A stretch of 64,000 bases of DNA from Sternotherus odoratus. Its lineage: Eukaryota; Chordata; Testudines; Kinosternidae. The notes beneath the pieces were generated by a model, which was given only the letters and a program-made list of their open reading frames with translations, had not been told where the DNA came from and searched no databases. Made by a program: the position numbers and the translations under genes. The stretch is from contig JAVMKO010000022.1 in assembly GCA_032164245.1 (NCBI GenBank), positions 9,795,845 through 9,859,844 on the forward strand. Reading direction: 5' to 3'. Below are positions 56,267 to 64,000 of this stretch, piece by piece; the stretch's first letter is position 1; each line of letters starts with the position of its first letter.

Positions 56267-57864
56267 CCAGGGAGACTGTCCGTCCCCCACCCCCCGGGCA
56301 ATCAATTTCCTGTGATTGCAGGGAGTTAAGATGTATCCTCCCTAAGAGACATGAAATAAAACCTGTTGAGGAGGTTGGTGGGACAATGTAATAACAGAAC
56401 TTCAGTGGATACTTCCACGTCTACTCTACCTTTCCACTGGAGGGTCTCCAACCGCAACAGATCCTGTGTGCTGGCCAAGGAGTGCCTCACGGTGGCAATA
56501 CGACAGCACCGAACCCCGGGGACAAATGCTGCTCTTAACATGTAAAATGGGTCAAATGTTTCCCATTATTTATCCCACATGAAAAACAACTGGCAATGAA
56601 AGAAACTGGTCTTTGAGCGTCCAAGCCCCGGTAGGTCCGACGCGGTCTTGCCAAGAGGATGTTCTGTGGAGAAATTGTGTGCTTTGGCAGCACACGCAGG
56701 AACATCTGAGGAGCTTCCAAACCACGTGTTCGAAGAGAGGTCAGTCAAGGCAACTATGCACCTGCATCAAGTGCTAGTGGGATGGAACGAAGGATGTAGT
56801 CTAGCAAGGCATCTAAGAAGAGTTGGTCCCTTCCACTCCCTGCAATAGAGAGGACATGCTCCCAAGTGCTTGTTTGACTCCTGCTGCAGTGAACATGGGG
56901 TCTGGCTGTAGCAAGCCTAGAGAATGGCGCACGCACACACACAAGCATTGAGACAGGACAATACATTCCAGCAACGTTCAGCTTCCCCAACGATGCACCA
57001 GTTTCTGCGGCTAACTCAGAAGGGAATGCACCGTGCTCATTGAGGCTAATTGGGCCTTTTGAAACCCAGCTTAAAAAAATAATAATGGGGGGAGTAGAGA
57101 GGGGGAAGAAAGCCACATCCAAGCAAACCCTCACAAACAGCCAAAGCACAGGATGAGCAATAAAAAGAGTCCAATTAGAGGCAATCACAGCTATTTGTTA
57201 CCCTGGCAATTCCAGCCCTCCTTGTCTCAGAAAGAGAGGACAAGCAAGTACTCTGCTATGCCAACTGGTTCCAGTATTGTTTGAGGTTAAAAATAAATCC
57301 CTTCTCTGGCAACTGTAGTGCTCTCAACTAGGTGCTAAAGCTACACCAAGGGGACTTGATTTGAAAGGGCTCTTGTAAGAGCCGAAGATGGGGAGAGGTC
57401 TGAACAGCGGAGGCCGGGAGTCAGCATGCCCAAATTCTGTTGTGATGCTAGCACCCCTCGGTATATCATGTGGAGCCTGGTTTTTAAGAGAGCTCAGGGC
57501 CTAATTTGCCAACTCAGCACCCGCAACTGGGGCCAGATTTTCAGAAGAGTTCAGCATGCAGTGTGCAAAAATCTTCTTATACAGGGGCCCAAAAGGGAGC
57601 CATGTTGTCCTGATGTCAAATGAGAAGGATACTACTTACCTACCGCTGCAAAGGAGCTGCTCATTCATGCTTCAAGAGACTGGGACGGAAGGGGTTAACC
57701 ACGCAGAATATTGTACGAAAGAAAAAAGGCCAAAAAAAAAGAAGTTCTAAGCCAGAGCTGGCGGGGGAGGGGGGGGGGGGGCTGAGCTGAGCTATGTGGG
57801 AGAATCTTCTTTGGAACATGTTATTTATTGAAATAGTCTAAGAGTCTGATCCCAAACCCAATGG

Positions 57865-58085
57865 AGTCAAAGGCTACACCTAGATGGCCCCGCCACACAG
57901 CCGACAGGGCCGTGTAGATGTGGCACGGCCTATGGGGTGTGAACTCCAGTGTGAGCCGACATGCTGTGCTTTAACTTCCCCATGTGGACGCTGCTGGTGT
58001 GACCTAAAAGGTACCTAGTTCACGGTAACGTCGTCCCGTTTCAACCCCCGTCGTCCAAACTGAGGGACCATGTAGACTTAGCCTT
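57865..58085. repeat. Interspersed repeat (GCTACACCTAGATGGC/CCATGTAGACTTAGCC ends)
   Basis: It starts AAAGGCTACACCTAGATGG and ends CATGTAGACTTAGCCTTTG, so the ends are inverted (AAAGGCTA... / ...TAGCCTTT), with a GCGTCC/GTGTAGATGTGG GC-rich middle. It is a MITE-like element of the family also seen at 3334 and 63183. Confidence 0.6.
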
Positions 58086-60043
58086 TGACTCCACTGGGTT
58101 TTAAACTGGCCCTTGAGAATTCAACAGGCTCATGCATCAGGTCATGGAAGCCTTCGCTCTGCTTTGTTCTGTATTTACTCTCCTCCAAAAGGCCACGGTC
58201 GCCAGAAGCAGTGGGCCAGCAGAGTTACCTAGCGTTGCCCGTTGGTCCTCCATGCATCAACACTCTCAGGAGAAGGGCAGTCAGTCGTTCCTAGTTAAAG
58301 CACAACGCCAAGCCCTTTCCAGGTGATAGCAATTGTCCCCCATACATAACGACCGTCTGGAGGTAGGGAAATCGGATGGCTCTGGGGATTGGCGTAGGGA
58401 AAAGGCACTTCTCACCTCTGGACACTGGGTCAAATCCAGCCCAGGTTTGCATTGAAAATGATGAGTTATTAGATACCCCTAGGATCCCTGATACCACTCA
58501 GCTTGGAAGTACCAGTTCCTGATGGAAAATACATCTATCAGATCCTTCCCAGAGCTGCAGTGTTCATCCGGAGAGAGCTGGAGTCTCCTCCACTTGGAGA
58601 CTGAAATCCTGGTTTGGTGTAGCAGAGCACTGGGGAAAATCAAAGCTCTGGAGAGGGCCCTGCTGGGGAAACCCTCAGGCACAAGGAGGAGCCCCTTGGA
58701 AATCAAAAAGCCCCAGGAGGAAGATCCACAGCTGGGGAACTGCTACCTGATACAACCCAGCCAAAGTACCTTGGCTCGCACATAGAAGGGAGGTTTTTGC
58801 AAGGTACTTTTGCTCCCGTATGTCAAGGCAGAGAGAAATACAAATATATTCCTGCCTTTGACCAGGGTACCTGGTGAGCTCCCCGTGAGCCCATCACCAA
58901 TCCGGCCCACCAGGCTATAAACGCAGTAGCTGCAGGATCCTCCCTCTAAGCAACCGCTCCCACAATGTCCCCAGCAGCAACTCTTACCAGGGAAGACCAG
59001 GACGGCAGCTGCCACAACGTGTCAGTCTCCCTCACCCTCCCCTGTTGCATAACACCCATCTCCCCATCTGCACACAGCACAGTTAACACTAAGCGCCACG
59101 GGGCGGCTGTAAAATACCAGCGGTCTTTGCACGTTCCCTGCTGCAGCCTCCATGCACCCTCGAGATGGGGGAGAGAGGTAAAAATAAGAACACATATAAA
59201 TTTCTTCTTCCAAACACAACTTAAGGAATCCCTGCTGGCCACCAGGGGAGACAATAGCACATATCCTGCCAGGTAAACATATTGCTTTCCTGCTAGACCT
59301 GCAATATCCTTTCAGGGCATTTTCTGAACACTTCCACCCAACGAGGCTTAATAAGCAAAAGCATAGACGGCTTCCCTCTGATACCCATCCCTCACACCCA
59401 CCAAGAGGATACAACACCCCCGGACTCGAGAAGTACCCGTCCTTGCAAGTCTTGCAATGTTTTGCTTATCTCCCCAGTTGCCGGAGTCATGTGATTACAT
59501 TCATTTAAAGGAAAAGGAAGTTTCTAGCTCACATGGTTGCAGAGAAATGCTCCAACAGCAGAAGGCAAATAAGAAGAACGCAAAGTTTATATACATATTA
59601 AATCTCATGACATTGACATGAATCTCGTGATTTCAGGGAGCATGACCTCCTGATTTTTGAACACTTGGGATTGGCAATTCTGAGTTCTGAATTTAGACTC
59701 TCTGGGGCATCTATCTGTATGGTACTTATATCTCTAACAAGGTCAGCGTAAATTGTCATCTTTGGTGAAAACAGCAGAGACCTCAAAGAAGACTTAGCAA
59801 GCAGGATTCTGTATTTTATAGACCAGAAACCTTTTAGATTAAATTATGGACCCTGATAGGACAAACATAGACAGGCCCATTCAGCAATATACATCAGCCA
59901 CTACTAAGCATGCTCAGGGGTTAATTTTCGATCAACAGGAGACACCATACTGAGAAAAGTGATAGATGGCAGACAGGACAGATCTGCGTAGAGAACAGGT
60001 TGTGACCATCCATCTGTGACTGAGCAGAGGCTGCTCTCTCTCA

Positions 60044-60077
<34 letters not shown>

Positions 60078-60084
60078 AGAGAGA
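60044..60084 (+). repeat. (CA)n(GA)n microsatellite
   Basis: About 15 CA dinucleotides followed by five GA. Confidence 0.97.
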
Positions 60085-62374
60085 ACTCTGCCTCCAGCAT
60101 TGGTCTGCAGCCAGTCGCTGGAATCTAGGGAAGCATTTGTTAGCTCCAAACAATGGAGAGCACATTCCATGGGTCATTGCAGCGATCCAAAGATGGAAGG
60201 CAGGAGCTGGATGGGGAGGGAACAGGAACACTGCATCGGTGGGTAACTGTAACCAGAGATGGTTGAGAAGATGACATAGGGATACCCCATCCAGAATAGC
60301 TTTAGACTGAGGATCAACAGCCCAACAAACTCATCAGCTGACTTTGCAAGATTTTGGCCCAAAGTAGCAACAAGCCAGACCTCGGCAAAGCTGAGCACAA
60401 TTCCTTAGCCAAGTCATGGTGCAAGGCTCCCCCAGAGTCATAACTCAGTGTGAATTTGTTGCTGTAGCAGGACTGCATTCACCGTACGGCCAGTCAATGA
60501 AGTGCGAAATTTGAAATTTTGAAATGGAAAAAAAAAGGGACACATTTCACCCCCAAAAAATCCACAAAAGATATATATATATATATTGACCCACTCCAGT
60601 TCACAGCGCCAACGAGACTCAGGCAACTGGCTACAGTCTTTGGTTTGCATCCATGGAAATTTACAAACATGGCTTTGGCCATTGGAGGACTCCCATATTG
60701 TACCATGTGTACATTTGATTAAAGCAGCGGGAGACAGTCTATTAAAGCATACCGTTCCATCCTTCCTGCACACCCAGGATGGAAAACCCCCATTCACCTT
60801 CAAAGAGATGCTAAACCTATTCTGTAACAAAACAGTAGAGACACAGACCACACGGGCCAGCTAATCCACACACATCAGGAACAGAACCAACCTACAATTC
60901 CTAGAGTAGAGGCCTTCATTATTGGAAGGGAAAATCTCTACCCGCTGTCAGTAGGAGGAGTAGGGCTTTTATCCTGTGTCAGATGCAATCTCTCATATAC
61001 TCACGTATCATCTTCCTAACCCCCGGGTTTAGAGCAATAGAAGCCTCTTGCCTTTATTTACCTAGAACTGGACTCTTCACTGCAATAACCCATTCAGCCT
61101 TAAAACACACAGACTCCTCGCATTTAAAACCTTACACTGGTGCCTGTGATCCAGAAGGGAAAACCACCCCATTTGCTTTCATGAAAAACCAGGTCAAGAG
61201 GTTGCTGGAGACGCTGCAAATTCAGCACTGGGAAGAAGGCAAGGGTAGCATTCCAGCAAGTGCAGTGAGAACCAGCAAGTGCAGGCTGACAATTGTGTCT
61301 TTGCAGCCAGCTAGGCCCTGCCTTTGGCAAGATGGTGCCCAGGGCAAATCAGAATTTGGCAGGCTCTCCCTCACTCCCCCCCAAAATGGCAAGTGAGCAA
61401 ATATTCACTGCCAGTTCCAACATTAGCCACTTCTTGTTCTGCTGCGTAGCTCAAAAGACCCCCCCCCCCCCGGGCGCTCCTACAGCTCATCCGTGTCTCT
61501 TCTCGGCTGGCACTTTAGGGAGCTCTCTGCCTGCGCCTGCCTTAGGAAACCTGCTGTTCTTTGCATAAAACCTCCCAGCCTGAGAAATCCTAAACCACTT
61601 TACAGATATAGGCCTGATCCTGCCAGGGGCTGAGCACTCGGGCCCCAGTCCAGCAGGCTTGGCTTCACGCATGTGAGTATCCTGAGGACTTCAGAACGCG
61701 GACGGACAGAGCCCCAGCAGCAATGACAGGCAGCAGCCTGCGGGATGGGAGCGCGTACCTTCCACCTGTGTGAACGGTATTGTGTGCAGCAGCCCCCGCA
61801 GGGGGAGGAAGAGTAGTTTTGGCTGGGGCCTGACTCTTGGAAAGGACCATACGGAGCAGAGGGGTCTCTTCCCAAACCTCCACCAACGGCACGGAGCGCC
61901 AGTTATCTCCCCAAATAGGGGAAACTCTGCCAGAATCTGAACCGTGGTTCCAGAGAGCCTGCATATCTCCGGCCTGAGCCATCCCCCTGGCCTCACGCCC
62001 TGAATGCAACAGGCTCTCCGCTCCAGTCCGGTGAAACAGAATCATACCAAAACGTGTTAGCAACGAGTCCCCTTTCAGCCACCCCCATGCACCTGCTAAA
62101 ACTTTCCGACAGGGTCAGATGGAAACAGCCATGCTTTGCTTCAGTGCCAATGTCACAGAGACTCAAGGGGAAACGGCCTAAGGATGATGCACTGACTGTA
62201 TTCGGGGACTTCCCTCCCCCCCCCCCAACAACTCCCTGCCGTTCCTGCCCTCTCCTGAGAAGTGGCTTTGCTATGGAATAGTCTATCTGTCCCAGGTACT
62301 CGCATGGCCCCTATTACCGCAGGATCTGAGTGGCTCACACTCTTCAGTGTTTTTGGCCTTACGACACTCCTGTA

Positions 62375-62520
62375 AGGAAAGGCACTACCAGTATTCCCCT
62401 TTCACTGATGGGAACTAAGGCACAGCTAGACTAAGTGACTTCCTCACAATCACACAGGAAATCGGTGGTAGAGCAGAGAACTCTCAGGTCTTCTGTGAGC
62501 ACCCTATCCGCTGAGGCGCC
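62375..62520 (+). repeat. MIR-like SINE fragment
   Basis: CCCCTTTCACTGATGGGAAC, TAAGGCACAGCTAGACTAAG, TGACTTCCTCACAATCACAC and GGTGGTAGAGCAGAGAACTC, in MIR order. Confidence 0.7.
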
Positions 62521-63182
62521 CCCCCTCTCTAACGAACCTTTCTAAGAACCACTTCGGGAGCAATCTGCATTTCTCTTCCATTGCCGTGTACCCCTTTATT
62601 CACCCAGCATCAGTCTGTTTCCCCTACTGGCCCACGCACGTCCTCCCGATGAGGAGGAAATGGGTCACAAACATTGATGGCAAGGAATAGTCCCTTGGCC
62701 TCTGCTCAAGGGGGAGGAGGTGTTGTTTCCATCACTTAGTCAGTGGCATGTTTGAATGCGCTTTGGAAAAGAGCACGGTTCCTCCCCTCCCCCCCCATTC
62801 AGAGGACAAGACTGAAACAGTGGAGAGCAGAAACGGAAGATTTCTGTTACGAGACAGCATTGGGAGACTGGTCAACACTCCAGGTAAACTAAAGCAGAGA
62901 CGTTCAGATTTTATGTATAAAATATTCCCCTCGGATCTATCTAGTACTTCTAAGACAACACACGCCTCCTTGGCCAACGCCAACATTGAAACAATTAAAT
63001 AATTCAGAGGTGGGACCTAAGCAATACCGCAGACCTGGGGGGGGGGGGGAGAGAAAACAGTCACTAAAATAAATGAAGAGTTTGCAGGATAGGGAGAAAA
63101 ATTAATTATGGGGTTTCTACAGATGTGAGGTAAAGGAGTTGGGAGAAGCTGGGGGAAGACTGACCAAGCCTTAGGGTTTGTT

Positions 63183-63410
63183 TGTACTGTACTGCAATAA
63201 AAGATCCTCTTGCCATGGCCCCGGCTGACCCGGGTCAGCTGACTAGGGCTTGCAGGGCTAAAAATTTCAGCATCAATGTTTGGACTTGGGCTGGGGTCCG
63301 GATTCTGAAACCCCACACGGGGGATGGGGTCTCAGAGCCCAGATCCATTCCGACCCCCAATATTTACGCAGCAATTTTGTATTGCAGGGCAGACACACCC
63401 TCAGTGACAT
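63183..63410. repeat. Interspersed repeat (GTACTGTACTGCAATAAAAG start, GGGCTGGGGTC interior)
   Basis: It contains GGCTGACCCGGGTCAGCTGA, GACTTGGGCTGGGGTCCGG and TGTATTGCAGGGCAGACACACC. The wording resembles the 3334 and 4199 copies. Confidence 0.55.
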
Positions 63411-63784
63411 TTTCTGTATCATCATCAGCATCACTACGTATTCAGAGCCAAATAGTGCCCTCGCTTCCTCCAGTGTAAATCCAGACTAACTCCGCTGAAA
63501 TCCGCTGCTGTAAATTCTCCCAGTCCCATGGTATAAATTGTCATAGCTGCACGGAGCTACGATCGCTTACACCAGCTCAGGATTTTTCCCTTGCATTTAC
63601 ACCACTGTAATACAGAGGAATCTGGCCCTTAAAGAGAAGAAATAATGTCTTAGAATATGCAAGTCCTATTTTTCTAACAGGCGTGTGGAATATTTTAGCT
63701 CACTCTTACCTACTCAAATTCAAACATCAAATAATGTTTGTGCCCACTTTTCCTCCCCAACTCTATGGTGCAATGTGGAATAAG

Positions 63785-63850
63785 CTTGTCTCTCTCTCAC
63801 CAACAGAAGTTGGTCCAATAAAAGTTATTACCTCGCCCACCTTGTCTTTA
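63785..63850 (+). repeat. Dispersed repeat tail (AAGTTGGTCCAATAAAAG type)
   Basis: AAGCTTGTCTCTCTCTCACC, AACAGAAGTTGGTCCAATAA and TATTACCTCGCCCACCTTGT. A very common turtle/crocodile interspersed repeat 3' end; I cannot name the family with certainty. Confidence 0.65.
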
Positions 63851-64000
63851 ATTTCCTTTCCATTTACTACACTGAGCTGGGGTGGAGGGACAAGGAGAAA
63901 AGGGAAAGAACAGATGGGGCAAACCTCACATTTCCAATTTGAGTCTACAGGAAAATTTTCTATTTGAAATAAAATGTTCATGTTCACTCATTTCATCGAA

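Larger units (their letters stand above)
50303..64000 (-). other. DNA upstream of the SOX13 start codon, probably 5' intron
   Basis: Because exon 1 opens directly at an acceptor, at least one 5' untranslated exon must lie upstream, in this segment or beyond the window. I see no CpG island that would mark the promoter here. The region holds CR1, MIR and other repeats (listed), two CA microsatellites, and AT-rich stretches with a conserved look (52.9-53.1, 57.0-57.2 and 59.45-59.55 kb). No protein-coding exon is supported on either strand. Confidence 0.6.

Overview
The window is vertebrate nuclear DNA. Coding exons are short, have GT/AG borders and are separated by long introns. The spaces between genes are filled with CR1 LINE 3' ends, MIR-like SINEs, hAT-type DNA transposon remnants, microsatellites and long homopolymers. 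CR1 tails ending in the ATTCTATGA-type octamer, together with the hAT and MITE families present, point to a sauropsid, most likely a turtle. That assignment is inference. No bacterial, phage or organellar genes were seen.

Layout. (1) 1-5.3 kb, plus strand: the 3' part of a complement-regulator (RCA, CD46/CD55-like) gene, with one sushi/CCP exon that is out of frame at one point and one Ser/Thr/Pro-rich exon. (2) 5.3-23.5 kb: a repeat-dominated block. Three copies of one composite element (A, plus strand, 5.3-7.6 kb; B, minus, 15.9-17.7 kb; C, minus, 22.1-23.1 kb) surround a 6.8-kb minisatellite of hairpin-forming units, a CpG-rich promoter-like segment, a second smaller tandem array, and about 2 kb of very AT-rich DNA. 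(3) 23.35-23.47 kb, minus: a single leucine-rich-repeat exon resembling the small leucine-rich proteoglycan opticin. (4) 25.1-28.6 kb: a second minisatellite (about 25 C-rich units of roughly 83 bp) and a smaller C-rich tandem array. (5) 31.2-50.3 kb, minus: the complete coding region of SOX13. Its 13 coding exons join to 1845 nt (614 codons plus stop) with every splice phase matching, and a candidate 3' UTR and poly(A) signal lie at 31.2 kb. (6) 50.3-64 kb: DNA upstream of the SOX13 start codon, probably its long first intron, with repeats and some conserved-looking AT-rich non-coding stretches.

SOX13 is the one gene that can be read in full. It encodes a SoxD transcription factor with a coiled-coil/Q-rich dimerisation region, a PLNLT motif, an HMG box and an acidic C-terminus. 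SOX13, opticin and the RCA cluster all map to human 1q31-q32, so finding them together fits conserved linkage, although the local order differs from human. The unusual part of the window is the A/B/C block with its arrays: one element family has carried or spawned tandem arrays twice, and nested transposon insertions let the order of events be partly reconstructed.
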